DNA of 64,000 nt from Gnetum montanum. Lineage: Eukaryota; Streptophyta; Gnetopsida; Gnetales; Gnetaceae. Below, piece after piece: positions 35,382 through 47,899 of the stretch (positions are counted from its first letter, which is position 1; each line of letters opens with the position of its first letter). A program made the translations under genes and the position numbers. The stretch lies in assembly GCA_015680685.1 (NCBI GenBank), contig MNCI01035004.1:172227-236226 (forward strand), given 5' to 3'. The notes below the pieces were generated by a model. That model was given only the letters and a program-made list of their open reading frames with translations, was not told where the DNA came from and did no database searches.

Positions 35382-36300
35382 TTACCACCTCCGTTTGCCC
35401 ATTAGATTGTGGATGATATGCACATAATGCTCATATGAAAAATTAACATCATGCTCATATGAAAAAGCAAAATCACTGACATCTTCCATATGATGTACGC
35501 TAAAATTAAGCACATACACCCTAGCTAATGCATCAGTCACCACATTGGCTTTTCCACTTTTGTCCTTTAACACAAAATTGAACTCCTATAAATGTGCAAC
35601 CCAATTCATGTGCTTTACACTCAACTTCTTTTATGAGTTTAGAAATTGAAGTGCTTTGTGTTCTATCATCAAGGTGAACTCCTTGAGCAACAAGTAATTC
35701 CTCTAATGCTTGATTACTTAAAGAATATCATACAACTCCTTTTCATATATACTATATTTTTTCTTTACTCATTTAACATTTTGAAAAATAAAGCAATAGT
35801 CCTACCTTCTTGTGAAATTACCCCACCAATTAAAATTTCACTTGCATCCACCTCCACCTAAAAAAGCTTCTAAAAATCTAGATTTAAAAGAACTATTTCA
35901 TTGGTAATCTTTGCTTTCAATAAGTCAAATCTTCCTTGGGTTTCATTATCCTAGTTGAATTCCTTATTTTCTTCAAAAAAATAAACATAGACCACAAAAT
36001 TCTAATAAAATTTTTAATGAACTTGATAAATTATAATTTTCTTTGGAACTAGCATCACTGAAACTACACAAAGTGAAATGGATTTCCTTACAAAACCATT
36101 TGCAAGTAACTTCTCTGCTTATCTTTGTAATTAAACCCACTAATTTGATGTCATTCAATAAGATCTCTTTTTGGGAATGGTAGCACCAGGAATAAAATCA
36201 ATCTAATGTTGTACATTCCTCATTGGTGGTAATCCATCCAATTCTCCCTTGAACAGCTTGGAAAATATCTCCTTCAATCCTAGTACACCTATTGGAATTT
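35382..36300 (-). pseudogene. RT and RNase H fragments of the Reina-like element
   Basis: ELDGLPPMRNVQH (about 36190-36260) is the start of RT. Only about 170 bases later comes FIKFIKNF, the region after the catalytic motif, so nearly all of RT including the DD motif is deleted. RNase H is present: FSKC, EKELYDIL, ALKHWRNYLL, IEHKALQFL and KSGKANVVTDALA (35520-35860). Confidence 0.65.
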
Positions 36301-36436
36301 CAACCTGCACATCATCATGATTAGTAACAACTATTATCATAACAAAAAGACCAAAACCTATTTCAACATGTTTTTTATTATATTCCCCCTCTCCTAAAAG
36401 GATTAAGGAAGAATTAAGTGAGCTTTGCTACCTCAC

Positions 36437-36781
36437 TTATTTAGCGATCATTGAAATCAACTCATGAATTTCATCAAGTCTACCTACACTCCATACATTT
36501 CTTGCTCCATCAAATTGAGCACCATTATCAAAATTCCAAGGTCTACCAAGAACTACATCAACACAATCTATTAAAAGTACATCATACTTCACAACATTAT
36601 AAAAACCTCCAATTTTAAATTTCAAAGTACACTTTGTCCTCACCTCTTTGAAAAAATCTCTAGACAACCAATGCACTTTATATGGTCTAGGAATAGGATT
36701 AGTTACCAATCCAAATTTAGCAACTATTCTAAAAGAAATAATGCTTTCTTTGGCTTCCACATCAATCAAAACATGAATCAT
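36437..36781 (-). pseudogene. Protease region of the Reina-like element
   Basis: The frame reads VLIDVEAKESIISFRIVAKF, where the family has IDSGSxxN, then GLVTNPIPRPYKVHWL, CTLKFKIGGFYNVV and DVVLGRPWNFDNGAQFDGAR. LGRPWxFD followed by DG is diagnostic of chromovirus retropepsin. The active-site D-S-G is changed to D-V-E, so it is dead. Confidence 0.75.
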
Positions 36782-38221
36782 CCTCCACTAATAAACATCT
36801 AGCCCCAATTTGAAATAACAATTTCCTAGTAGAATAATCTCCTCTATTCACACTCCTCATGAATGCACAAGAATTAACTTAGAAATATCCTTAATTTTTT
36901 GAGCATTAGAATTACCTCTCTAAAAACATTGGCTTGATTTTTCCTCTATCTCCATGTTTTGCACATTTTTTTCCTTAGTTTCCTTGTGAAGTAGACATTC
37001 ACATTTCTTATGTACCCATTCTCCACACTTAAAGCACTAGATTTTTGATGAGTTGTTGCCTTGACCCTTGCCTTGATCCTTCTTAGCTTTATACTGCTCA
37101 TCATCTTTTTCAATCTTCTTATCATGACTACCATCCTTTTCTTCAAATTTGAACTTGGATTCTTTTTTAGATTTGGATCCCTTCTCCTTCTCCTTGAAAG
37201 TTTATTTGCTTCTACTTCTGAATCCACTTAATTTCTTCTCAATCTTTAGTGTCAAATCATAAGTCTCATCAAGAGTTTGTGGCTCATAAAAATATAGCTC
37301 CTACTAGTACATCAATTTGATACCTTAGCTTAGCTTGATGGAATATATCACAAAATTCAATGTAGAAGTATTTAACATCTCTGTTACCTTGCCTTAGCAA
37401 TTTTAACTTCATAATAGTCTCTTGTCTCTAACAAGACTATTCAAATTTTCTTTTTAAATTATATTTCATCATATCCAAATCCTTAATAGATTTACCATTT
37501 CATCTTTCATAAACCTAGGACTCCTTTACCCACCTGTAACGACAGAAAACGTCGGCAGCTGGAAATACCGACCGATATTCCGGCGTACACAGTTTTAGCC
37601 ACGGATCCGCGCGAGGGCTAGGCTGGAAAAACGAATCCGCGGCGCCCTGAACGGTCTTGTCGATCAGACAGGGACTTACGGGTCAGTAAAACGATGCAAA
37701 GTGTGTAAAAGAAAGCGATCTGATTCGAGGGACCGTAAAGCAAGGGGAAAACGATTGCAACGGTGATAATGCTAAACACGATGAAAGGAGGTTGACATAA
37801 GAGAAGCTTGAAGCTTCAAGATCTGCGCTTTGACTTACAAATGTATATTTCGCATGAGAAATTACACAGGGGAATCCCCGATTACAGGATGTGAAACAAG
37901 CACGAAACAACGAGCAAAACGGTCTAAACAGAAGTCCGATCTACCTTGTGGGCTAAGCTGAGATACAAGGCAGGCCAAGCTTTGACGTCTACCAATCAAC
38001 TGTTTCTGATTGATAGAGTCTTTTCAGCAGAAAGATTACTCCTGTCACCGGTGCTCAAATCGAACTGTACTCTGCTTTGGCTGTAAGGTGATGATGTCCA
38101 CGATTTGCCAAAGTGCTATTCTCTGTATCTCTGCTCCAAAATGCTAAGTGCTCTGATGCTCAGAAATATGCTTTTTGCTTTTCTGATTTTTGCCCACCCC
38201 TTGTATCTTTGTCAACCGAGG

Positions 38222-38229
38222 TATTTATA
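38222..38229 (-). promoter_or_regulatory. TATA box of the CpG-rich solo LTR
   Basis: TATAAATA on minus, 688 bases before the LTR end, close to the 620-725 seen in the related LTRs. Confidence 0.65.
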
Positions 38230-38489
38230 GGCTACGACGCTTCGTGGAAAAGGCACAACCCTGATGATGTGGGTCCCGGTTATTGCGGGCCCTGCTGGCA
38301 TGATCCTTTTAAGGCATGATCCTTTTAAGTCAGACTGTGACTACGCACAACACGCTTGTTTGCGTGTTGTGCGTGTGAAGAGTAGGCACATGCTGAGCGT
38401 GCTTTAATTGCTTTCAGGCTGTATTACACTCATTCGCGTTGCATTGCGTGTATGAGTGTAATCTGGTGTAAAAACAATAAGCTCATAGT

Positions 38490-38720
38490 TGTTTTACGCT
38501 CACTACGCAGTTGCGCGTGTCAAAGCGTAAACAATGTACAACTTTACGCTCACTACGCAGCTGCGCGTGATGAAGCGTAAGCAATGTATAAGTTATGCTC
38601 ACTATGCAGCTGCGTGTAATGAAGCGTAAACAATGTATGCCTTAAGCTCACTACGCAGCTATGTGTAGTGAAGCGTAAAACAATGTGCAACTTGAATAAT
38701 AACATACGCAATGGTACGCA
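38490..38720 (-). repeat. 49-50-bp tandem array in the CpG-rich solo LTR
   Basis: GCTCACTACGCAG-type words begin at 38498, 38548, 38597 and 38646, each followed by GCGCGTG-like sequence, AAGCGTAA and CAATGTA. Each unit is nearly an inverted repeat (TTACGCTC...GAGCGTAA). Confidence 0.8.
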
Positions 38721-39550
38721 CTGCCGCGTAACGAGCGTAAAGACAAATGACTCATGCACCACGAGAAAAAAGCGTCAAACTGTTGCGCTTCTCTAGACTC
38801 TGCCTTTGACTATTTTGGAGCTTATTACACTCATTACGCTGCCATGCGTAATAGAGCGTAAACTTGTCCTAGCACCAAGCTGGAGCGTGCTCTCGCTTCA
38901 ATTGCGAATCTTTGCCTGAGGCCGACCCGTAATTTTTCACGGTGTTTCACCACCAAGTAAAAATCATATCTTCTAATCTAGATTTAGTAATAGGTATCCT
39001 CATATTATTTGGTACCTCTTCCAACTGCAGATGCTTTTCAAGTATCTTTAACCAACTTTTAAAAGCAATGGTATCATCTATATCATTGAAAGTCTTGAAC
39101 TAAACATACATAAGTCTTGCAACATTTCTAAATGCTCTAGCAAGCCTTGCCTCATCACCCTTGTCAAGCTTTCTTGGAGAAGTATTTACCACAATTGAAG
39201 TCCTTACAATTTTTATCTAATAAATAGGATTCCCTTTCATTGAAATCCTTAACTAATGGGTTCCTACACTCCCATAGCTAGATTTTTCTTTCTCTTCATT
39301 TGTCCCATCTCCACCTAGTTATGAAACTTCTTCATCTAAACATACATGCTCATCATATCTGTATGTTTGGATATAGCTAGAACTAGCATTTCTAGCTAAC
39401 TTTGTGCTAAATTTATCTAATCAAGCAACCATCATCTAGAAGGTAGACTTCATGCTCTACATGTCTCTATTTAAGGCCTGAACCTATTTTTTCTTAAGTG
39501 TCATCTAAAATTGACAAAATTATCAACCACTTCTAAGCAACAATAAACAC

Positions 39551-39566
39551 AAAGCTTCAATACCAA
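39551..39566 (-). other. Primer-binding site, initiator-Met tRNA type
   Basis: Minus strand reads TTGGTATTGAAGC a few bases inside the 5' LTR, close to the TGGTATCAGAGC that pairs with plant initiator Met tRNA. Confidence 0.6.
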
Positions 39567-39572
39567 TAATGC

Positions 39573-40480
39573 TAGAGCAAGTTCACTTCAATAATTAATC
39601 ACCTTCAAATACTAAATCTAGACGACATGAAAAGATAATTAATTTTCTAGAAAATGAGAAAATGAGATATCTTCAATTATTTAATTACAAGATTACAACA
39701 TGGTTTGCAAAACTCCTAAAACATTTAAAACCTTTCACACTCAAATGATATTAGATAGCATAAGGCTCTACAACCACATAATGGATGTTCTTAATGTAAA
39801 ACACAACCAATAGAGAATCTCTTTCAAAACTAAAACAGATAACTCAACTCACAAGTAAGATACAAGAAACAAAAACAAAATGGCCAATACACCACACAAT
39901 TAACCTAAGAGCTCTAATCACCTATTGCAATAACTTAATGTGCTCTCACACCCTCTCTTGTTAAGCTCTCCTTCTCACTCATGGTCCCAATAATTGTAAA
40001 TTACATCAATATTTATGAATAACAAGAAAACAAGAAACCTAGAAATCTTTTCTTAACTCAACTTGAGATTCTTCAGTTCTTTCCATGGTATTCTCACCTT
40101 CTTCTTGACTATTTCCACCTTTTTCAACTTATCCTAGCTATTTCCTAAATTGGGATGGCCAAATCCAAAAATTTCTTAGCTAAACTAATCATCTTAGATC
40201 TTGGAAAGACATCTCCTACAAAAATCCCACTCTCAACCAAGACGTCTGCTATTTTTGGGAGACATCTCCTTCTTGGCCAAGATATCTACTTCTAGGCCAA
40301 GACATCTTACCTAAGATGTCTTGACTCTACACAAAACATCTCCTCAAAAACTAAGTTATCTCCTATTAACCCAAAGATATCTTCTATGAAGACTACACTC
40401 CCATGTAAGATGTCTCCTTGACCTCTAAGACATCTCTATAAAGGCCATAACCTACAAAACATACACATGTTCCTACACCA
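39573..40480 (-). repeat. 5' LTR of the Reina-like element
   Basis: It starts TGGTGTAGGAAC on minus at 40480 and matches 33648-34633 along its length, for instance complementary to AATTAATCACCTT (39590) and to the AGACATCT-rich block (40205-40440). The inner end CTCTA gives unusual TG...TA termini; ends shifted by three bases would give a more usual terminus but a poor duplication. Confidence 0.7.
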
Positions 40481-40485
40481 ATCAC

Positions 40486-43400
40486 TTTAGAAGATGCTTC
40501 AATTTGTATATAATAGATGCTTAGCCTTTACTTCACAATTAGTTAAGGATTCTATTAGTATAAAAATTGATCATAGGTATGGAACAATTTAAGATTATAA
40601 TTACAAGCTCAATTCTTGTCATGATGCCACCAAAGAAAAATAAGTTCTAAGATCAAGGTAGAATTAATGATTAAAGGAATATTTTATGAAAAATTACTTT
40701 GACCTCAAATTCTTTATTCAAAAGTGTAATTCATGGTTGCATTTTTAGAGCAAAAGATAAATTTTATTTTTGAAAATTGCAAAGCAAAAACAAGCTAGGA
40801 TTTGAGTTATTAAGTAATTGAGTTTCAATTAAAAATTTCTAGAAAAATGCCCCAACAGGGATGCAACACATTTTAAATTTGTAGAACAAGAGTTTCAAAG
40901 CTAAATATACATTTCTAAGGATTTTCAACCTATTATTTACAAAATCAGAAAGCTAGGATTTTCAAATCAAATAAGCCATTTTGTAAATTAATTCAATTAG
41001 AGCATTAGGAGCAAAGCTTGTGGATCAGTTAAGGCTCAATTTTGTATCTCCTTGGCTATGAAAAATAGGATCGTAGGGCTTAAGAATTAGTTTTATGATG
41101 ATAAGCATTAGAAAAAATAGTTAAGTCGTGATGGAAATCCTCATTTTTAAAGAAAAAGAGGTTAATTAGAAAAAGGAATTTTGTCACATCAACTAGTAAA
41201 GTAGAAACTATGGTTCGAAAAAGAGGAGTGATTTTACCAAATGTAGAGAAGGATCATAGCATGGATAAGTGGCTCTACAATGAAGATCTTTAATTAGTTA
41301 TGCCATGTAAGCACAATGATGCATTTGTAGAGCTAAGTTTGGAATCCATAAGATAACACAAGAATAACTCTACCAAGTCAACCTGAAGCTTTAAAGTGTT
41401 AAAGTAGCTTTACGAAGTGATTTTATGGCCATGTTAATGGTTATATAAAGTTAGCTCATAGAGTTGAAAAGTAGCACTACAAATTGGCTCTTGCACATAG
41501 GCATCATCTTATGATAACTTGAAGAGTGAAAAGCAGATTCAATAAAATGTTTCTATGTGCCATGTTCTCATTTAGTTAGGAAGAGTGAAAAGCACTTGTA
41601 CATAGAACAAAAAGTCTACCTCACAAAAAAACTTATTTTCAATTCTACTACATCAAGTTCATTAATATGACTAAGATTCATAAAGCTTAAAAGTTTTGGT
41701 GAAACTCATTCTGCCACAAGGAGGCTCGTAGAGCTTTAAAACAAGTCTACTGAATAGCTCTATCATGTAAGCTCTCCAATTAGTGTGTTTGTAGAGCCAG
41801 AATATAGATCTATAAAGAAAAGTTAAAACCTGTTCTATGAGCCATGACAGCTATCTAGATCAACTTTTCCAAGTCAAATCTTAACAATTCAATAAGCTCG
41901 TATAACTAAGAAAACTTTTTTGAAAAGAAAGCTTTGAAATGGCCTTATCATATCAGCATAAATAGGAAGCTCGTAGAACTAAAAAGCAGCTCCATAAAAT
42001 GGTTCTTTGATGTCAATTCATTAAGTAGCACTAGATTCATAGAGCTAAAAAGAGATTATACAAAAAGACTCTTCTACAATAGTGAATGCCACATCAATAT
42101 CTTGGTGTGGAGCCGATTTAGTATAGCCAAATTTATATTCTATAAACAAACACTTCCATATCAACATCAACTATGTTAGCTCCCACCATGTTAGCTTCTA
42201 AGAAGATAGAACCAAAAAGGGGTTCTACAAAATAATTCTATGAATAATAAGCTTAACCCCATAGTTGTATTCTCATTTTTTCCACGTAAGCTACTAGATG
42301 AAGTTTGTAAAAGCAAACTTGGTTCTACAAGAAGAAGTGGAAGCGATTCTACATGCCACTCAAGATAAGAAACTACAATTAAACATTCTTTAGCTCTACT
42401 AAATCAATATTGAAGAAAAATACAATGTTTGTAGAGCCAAAATTTAGCCTCACTAAGGTGCCCTATTTCTACACATTTGCATTGGAAAAAGGATGTTGCT
42501 AATAGAGTAAAAATATGATTCTACAAAGCAACCAAAAATGAACTTTGCCACGTCAACATATGTTGTGTTAGCCAACTCATAGAGCTAGTTTGTAGAAATA
42601 AATTTTTACTCTACAAGCAAACTCTACCATGTCAGCATACACCATGTTAGCTTCTTAGTAAAAAAATGAGTTGATAGAATTGTATTTTTGTTCTATGAAC
42701 AAACTATTCCACATAAGCATCTACCACATCAGCTTCCACCATGTTAGCCACTGAGAAGGCCTACTTCATAGAACCAAAAAGTGATTCTACAAAAATGATT
42801 GTACCACATAAGCTCTATTCATACACATAAAATAGTAAATCTTACAAGATGTATCACTGCTGGCCCTACGACAAGAGCATTAATGAAGAGGTGATTTTAG
42901 TAGACGTGAAATTCATCTCTACAATACAAGCATAAAATAGCTCTACCATGTAAGCTCTTCAAGCAAATGGAAATGCTTCTCCTTCATCAATGGCTATTTA
43001 AATAAGTATGTAAAAATAAAAAGTGGCTCTATAAAGGATTTCATAAATAGCTTTCAAGCCTCGGTACCACATCAGCTTGTGAAGTGGGTTTTAGAAAGAT
43101 AAATTTTAGCTCTACAGATGAACCTTAAAATCACTCTGCCATGTCAATGTCATCTACATTAGCTGAAATAACCAGCATATGAACCCTAAATTCAGCTCTA
43201 TGAACAAGCATAAAAATAGCTCTTCCATGTTAGTAGTTTCGAAGTGCAAGTTTGTAGAATGCAAAATTAGCTCTACAAGTAAATTCTAAAATTGTTCTAC
43301 AGGCACATCATATCTCTAGTCTACCAAGAATTGTGTCCATGTGCATTTTATTTTAATCCAACTAAATGAAAGAGATAGCATAAATCACTTTAGATTCTTT

Positions 43401-45031
43401 CATAAAATAAGCTCAAAGTTGGAAATAAGTTCCTTAAACTAATATTTAAATTTCTTAAGCATTAAACAAGGTAGTTCAAACAAGATCAGAGCCTACAAAA
43501 AGTAAATCTTGTATCCTACTTCAAGTAAGTGAATTTAAGAGAGAAGCTTTGAATATTAAAGAATGATATTGGAACATATTTTGAATATATAGCCATTAAT
43601 GTCCAAAGCCAAAGACTAAAGCACTGTTGATAACTAGAATAGAGTAAAACATAAAGCCATCATTAATGACATAGAGAAGCTTCAAGTTTTAGAAAAAAGC
43701 TATGATGTCACACCAAGAGAAGGCAGAAGTAGTGGAATATGATGACTAGATGTTCCACAATAGAATTAGATAGATCTCATCCATTAATCTATTTTTAAAT
43801 AAGATGAGATCCTATTCATGTAATTCTTATCCAATCCATGTTTAGGACATCCCATATTAAGAAGATCCTTAAATATGATGGTAAGGATCATCCCCATGAT
43901 TTCCAAGATTCATACTCATCTCTCCAAATCTATTCTTGGGAGATCAAGGCCTATATAATTGTAGCAACACATATTCATTCATATAGAAGAAATAAGAGAA
44001 CAGAAGTCATACAGAAGTTAGAAAGTTTAACAAGAGTGTGCTTGTTCTAACAAAGTTCTTTATTTCCTTTAAGCTTAGATCGTAGATCTAGGGCCCTTTA
44101 GATTTCTCAGAAGCCCCTCAAAAATTTCAGGATGTTAACACTTTTACTTTTTCAAAGTACCTACAACAATATAATCTAAACATTTCTTAACTCCATCATT
44201 AAATCAATGTTGTACATCTAGAATTAAATGTAGAAGAAGTTGACTTATTTGATTTTGATGAGAATAATGAACTTATAGAGAAGTCTAGTTTGCAAGCAAT
44301 AGAAACATTGGAACAATGGTAAGGAATTTATAAGAAGCTAGGGCTATACAAGCTAGGTTTCAAAGCTAGGGAAACCTAATCTAAGATGTTTTGAATTAGT
44401 TGGTAAAAGAGACTATTTACAAAAAAAGATAAGCTTAGATTTAAGATAAATATTAAAAGTTTCATTAACATTAGTGTTAGAAAAGCATATGAGCTCTATG
44501 GATTGATTGAGCTAGATATTACAGAAATTGAGACCTACCAATACACTAAGAAAGTACTTAGCAAAAGATTTTGGAATCATCTAGAGTCTGAAAAAGCTAC
44601 CAGGCTATCTCTAGCTAACTTGAAAAAAGCATGGAAATATTGGAATATGACTTCAAATGCTTTAAAGCTCATGTTTCTACATATAATTTTCATTTCTTCC
44701 TTAAATTTTTGCTTTAGTTATGAAATAAATACTATTTCAGATTTACATGCTTGGGCCTAGGTAGCTCTAGAGAACAATAAATCTTTCTTCCCTATCCAAT
44801 TCATGAACAATGCCCTACAAAAGAGTTTCTCTAAGATTGAAGTGCAAGGAGCTTAATTAACCCTTAGCTCATTTTTATTAGACTGCCTATTAAGTGAGGT
44901 TCCTAAGCCTAAGAGGATGATCCCAATTTTTTTAGGATATGCTTCACAGAGAAGAGCTCAATCAAAAGAACCTTGTTACGACTTCTTTCTAATCATTTAT
45001 TAGAGGAGCTTCTTCAATGCATAGTCCTTAG
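40486..45031 (+). other. Unrecognised DNA; relic of an element continuing after 58165
   Basis: No known domain. 40486-41230 shows nothing clear. 41230-43330 is a degenerate repeat field. 43850-44060 resembles an LTR promoter end, with TATATAAT at 43952 and AT-rich flanks. A frame at 44503-44760 (MIELDITEIETYQYTKKVLS, then KRFWNHLESEKATRLSLANL) and short readable pieces to 45031 may continue at 58165 beyond the Copia insertion, since both sides of the CTTAG site read as coding-like DNA. Confidence 0.4.
41230..43330 (+). repeat. Degenerate repeat field of GCTCTAC / GTAGAGC words
   Basis: Over about 2.1 kb, words such as TTCTACAAA, AGCTCTACCA(T/C)GT, CATAGAGCTA and CACGTCAACAT alternate in both orientations every 30-70 bases. 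There is no exact period and no long frame. Confidence 0.6.
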
Positions 45032-46269
45032 TGAGGATCGAGAACTTAAAAGGTGAGTTGACTAGGTTTCCCAATCAAGACAAGTTCTAGCCATCAAATT
45101 AAACACAAAATTTACATGGTTCCCCCACTTGGATAGTCCACACTCAAAGGGTAGATTCCTTACACATATCTAGACTTTGTTTCTTCCAAAATGTGGTTTA
45201 GAGGACACCACAACCTTTATAAGATTTGAGCTCCAATATGGAGAGTTTCATCACTACAAAATCTATCAACCTTGTAAGGTGCCCAACAAGCTCAAAATGT
45301 GGTTTGAATGGCACCACACCTTGTACAAGCTTTCATCTCTACTTCAAAGTGTTTCATCACTATGAAACAACTCAACCCCTTAAGGTTCCAACAAGCTTAG
45401 AATGTGGTTTCAAGGATTTCACAATCTTTACAAAATTGAACTCTACTCCAAAGTGTTTTAACACTAAAAAACCACTCAATCTCAAAGGATCCCAACAAGC
45501 TTAATACATATGCCTTCTCACAAGAAGCACATCAACCCCACATGGCAACGAGAAAAGAAAAAGGAATTACAAGGAGAGAATGTAACTCAATTTACAAATA
45601 TCTTGTACAATGAAGTACATTTCCACAATAAATCAAACAAATGATGTGACAATTTAAGTACACAAGTATAATAGCATAAGATAGACAATGATAGCTTTGA
45701 TGTTCATAATGCTTGCATAAGTCCCAAGATTTTAAAGTCTACTTATAGCCTTGGAGTTTTCGAAAACACTTCAGAATTCATGCAACGACTATTCAATGAC
45801 TAATGTAAATGTCTTCTTCAAGATTGGGACATCTTTTTGTGTCCAACTTCAACTCTAGAGAGACATCTCCTTTTAGAATGGAATGTCTCTGGAAAGATGT
45901 CTTCTTTCCAAAGGAGACATCTTCTATTTCCAGGAGATGTCTTCCTATGATTAAATTCCTCTCGATCAAGATGTCTTCTATTCCTTAGAGATGTCTTCTC
46001 AACTTTTGAGCTCTAGTTCCTTAGGCTTTCTCTCTTTGATTTAGCTTCCTCTCAATCCTTGGAGCATCTTCATTTAGCTTGTAGTCTTCATACTTATCTA
46101 TGCTCTTATTTTTCCTATGTAGTCTTCATAATGACATCTCTATGTAGATCTCATTTTCAAACTCAACTCTTGTTCTAAAGTCCTTGCTCATTTATGGCCT
46201 TGCTAGACTACAAACAAATTTTCATATTTTTCATTTTTCTAAAGGTTTTGACATACCAAAGGGTCAATA
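45032..46269 (-). repeat. 3' LTR of the Copia-type element
   Basis: Partner of 56899-58164. Its minus-strand start is mutated to TATTGACC. On its inner side stands AAAAAGGGGATA, a likely polypurine tract. Confidence 0.85.
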
Positions 46270-46694
46270 ATATCCCCTTTTTGATGATGTCCAAAACTTA
46301 AGAAATGGGTTAGTAAATCCCAAAGAAATATAGCACAAAGCTATTTGAAAGTTAAATGGCACAAATGTATATATAGATATAGAAAAGTATAATCCATCAA
46401 CAAAATATAAAGGTACCATGCTTGACATCTTAATTCTAACTAAATATCAACTAAATATTCTACTCTCTCCCCCTTTTTGGATAGCACCCAAAAAGAGGTA
46501 GGGAAAATGATAAGGACCAATCATAATTCTTAATAAAGTTTCATCATATCTACATAACATCATATGACAACCCCATAAAAATACAAACACTTGGCTAAGG
46601 AAGAAATCATGATGAATATTAGTTAAAGAGTACACTAAAACACCACAAAATTTCAGGTCTCGACATCGCAACTGCAAATATGGCTAAGTTTTAC

Positions 46695-46930
46695 ATGCTG
46701 TTACGTGCTGCTATACTACGTAGCATAGCACCCTCACTACACTACGTAGCGTAGCATAGCATAGCACCTCACTACGCTGTGTAGCATAGCATAGTGTAGC
46801 ACCTCACTACTCTGCGTAGCATAGCACTTTGCTACTACGTAGCGTAGCACCTTGCTACTACATAGCGTAGCGTAGTGTAGCATCTTGTTACACGCTGTTA
46901 CGCTGTGTTACACGCTGTTACCCACTGCAT
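46695..46930 (+). repeat. ACGTAGCGTAGC array in the 5' LTR
   Basis: Short units of the type CTACGTAGCGTAGCACCTT recur with variable length, then TTACACGCTGTTACGCTG-like units. The same arrays, with different copy number, stand at 53180-53420 in the partner LTR. Confidence 0.8.
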
Positions 46931-46973
46931 TGCCACGTGGCACCTGATCTGCATTTTGGACTAACCCTAGCCC

Positions 46974-46981
46974 TATAAATA
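46974..46981 (+). promoter_or_regulatory. TATA box of the 5' LTR
   Basis: TATAAATA after CTAACCCTAGCCC, with a CCACGTGG G-box-like word 34 bases upstream. It would drive the element transcript. Confidence 0.7.
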
Positions 46982-47601
46982 CCTTTATGACCCCTTTTTT
47001 TAGGAAGGGAGAAGAGGAGGAGGCTTCCATTTTTCTTCACTAGCAAGGCGTTTGGCATTTTTTGGCATCTTAGCGCTTAGCTCCGTGGGCGAACGAGACC
47101 TAGAGCACACCACACCAACAGAGGCACACAACTACATCGCACGATACACTGTGACTACCGACCCAGGAGGCACAGTTTATCATAGTGAGCACCAGATTTC
47201 ACAGCCCAACAGCACTGAGGCTATGATTCTGCTCCTACTGTGCCTATTGTACACTTTGTATACCTATACCCCTTTTTCTAGGGTGGTGCATCTTTCTATT
47301 CAAACTTTCTTTCTGTCTAATTACAACATTTATTTTTTTGCATTGTAAAGCATCAAATCATGTTCACTGTCCCGTTACGCACCTTAGCACATTTCTACTA
47401 CTGTGAACATGACATTTTCTTTTATTTTTTGCAAAAGGGTTATTGTACACTGATTAAGTCCCTGTATGATTGACTAGACCATTCAGGGCACCCTGAATCT
47501 GTTTTCTCTAACACTGCCCTCACATGGATTCGGGGTTAGGCTGTGCACCTAAAGACCTCTCGGTGTTTCCAGCCACCGACGTTTTCTGTCGCTACATTTT
47601 T

Positions 47602-47619
47602 TGGTGCTAGAAGGAGGGC
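47602..47619 (+). other. Primer-binding site of the plus-strand Tat-like element
   Basis: TGGTGCTAGAAGGAGGGC, identical to the site of the minus-strand element at 14166-14183. Confidence 0.8.
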
Positions 47620-47622
47620 CTA

Positions 47623-47840
47623 TTTTTCTGCATTTTCACACTTGGCTGTTTTTCTGCATTTTCATACTTCATCATTTTTTCTGCATTCTCATACTTGGCC
47701 ATTTTTTCTACATTTTCATACTTAGCATTTTTTTTCTGCATTGTTGCACTTAGCCATTTTCTATATTTCTGTACTTGGCCATTTCCCTGCTACTGACAGA
47801 CTTAGTCATTTTTCTGTTGTTTTCAGAGTTAGCCATTTTC
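47623..47840 (+). repeat. About 30-bp tandem array in the leader
   Basis: Seven or so imperfect units of TTTTCTGCATTTTCATACTT plus GGCCAT-like ends lie just after the primer-binding site. The minus-strand relative has a different (40-bp) array in the same place. Confidence 0.8.
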
Positions 47841-47899
47841 TGCAAATAGCAACTCTCACAACCTGATCTGTGAATATAAATCCAGATCAACCTTCCACG

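Larger units (their letters stand above)
37535..38949 (-). repeat. CpG-rich solo LTR of the Tat-like family, perfect CCACC target duplication
   Basis: On minus it starts TGAAACACCGTGAAAAATTAC and ends GACGTTTTCTGTCGTTACA, matching both ends of the LTRs at 46636 and 53107. CCACC stands on both sides (37530-37534 and 38950-38954). It still has many CG dinucleotides while its surroundings have almost none, so it is the youngest-looking insertion here. It shares the block complementary to GATCAGACAGGGACTTA with the solo LTR at 21470-21500 and with 53970. Confidence 0.9.
36946..39540 (-). pseudogene. gag: gag with CCHC knuckle of the Reina-like element, interrupted by a solo LTR
   Basis: Near 37000-37045 minus reads CFKCGEWVHKKCEC, a canonical C-x2-C-x4-H-x4-C knuckle, preceded by a Lys/Glu/Asp-rich stretch. 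Upstream gag sequence lies on both sides of the solo LTR (to 37534 and from 38950) and is too decayed for motif assignment; its role is taken from position and the knuckle. Confidence 0.6.
33648..40480 (-). mobile_element. Reina-like chromovirus with internal deletions and a nested solo LTR
   Basis: Two LTRs in the same minus orientation (39573-40480 and 33648-34633) bracket gag, CCHC knuckle, protease, fragments of RT, RNase H and integrase. ATCAC flanks both ends (33643-33647 and 40481-40485), a perfect 5-bp duplication if the LTR begins TGGTGTAGGAAC. Most of RT and the integrase catalytic part are missing. A Tat-like solo LTR interrupts gag at 37535-38949. Confidence 0.75.
46636..47596 (+). 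repeat. 5' LTR of the plus-strand Tat-like element
   Basis: It starts TAAAACACCACAAAATTTC (first G lost) and ends TTTTCTGTCGCTACA. It contains CCACGTGG at 46933-46940 and TATAAATA at 46974-46981. It is 961 bases against 998 in the partner; the difference lies mainly in the CTACGTAGCGTAGC array before TATA. Confidence 0.92.

Noticed and set aside
33645-40477. Alternative Reina-like boundaries starting TGTAGGAAC
   Set aside because: They give flanks ATAAT and CCAAT, a poor duplication; shifting to TGGTGTAGG gives a perfect ATCAC pair and an adjoining purine tract, although the end is then TA rather than CA.
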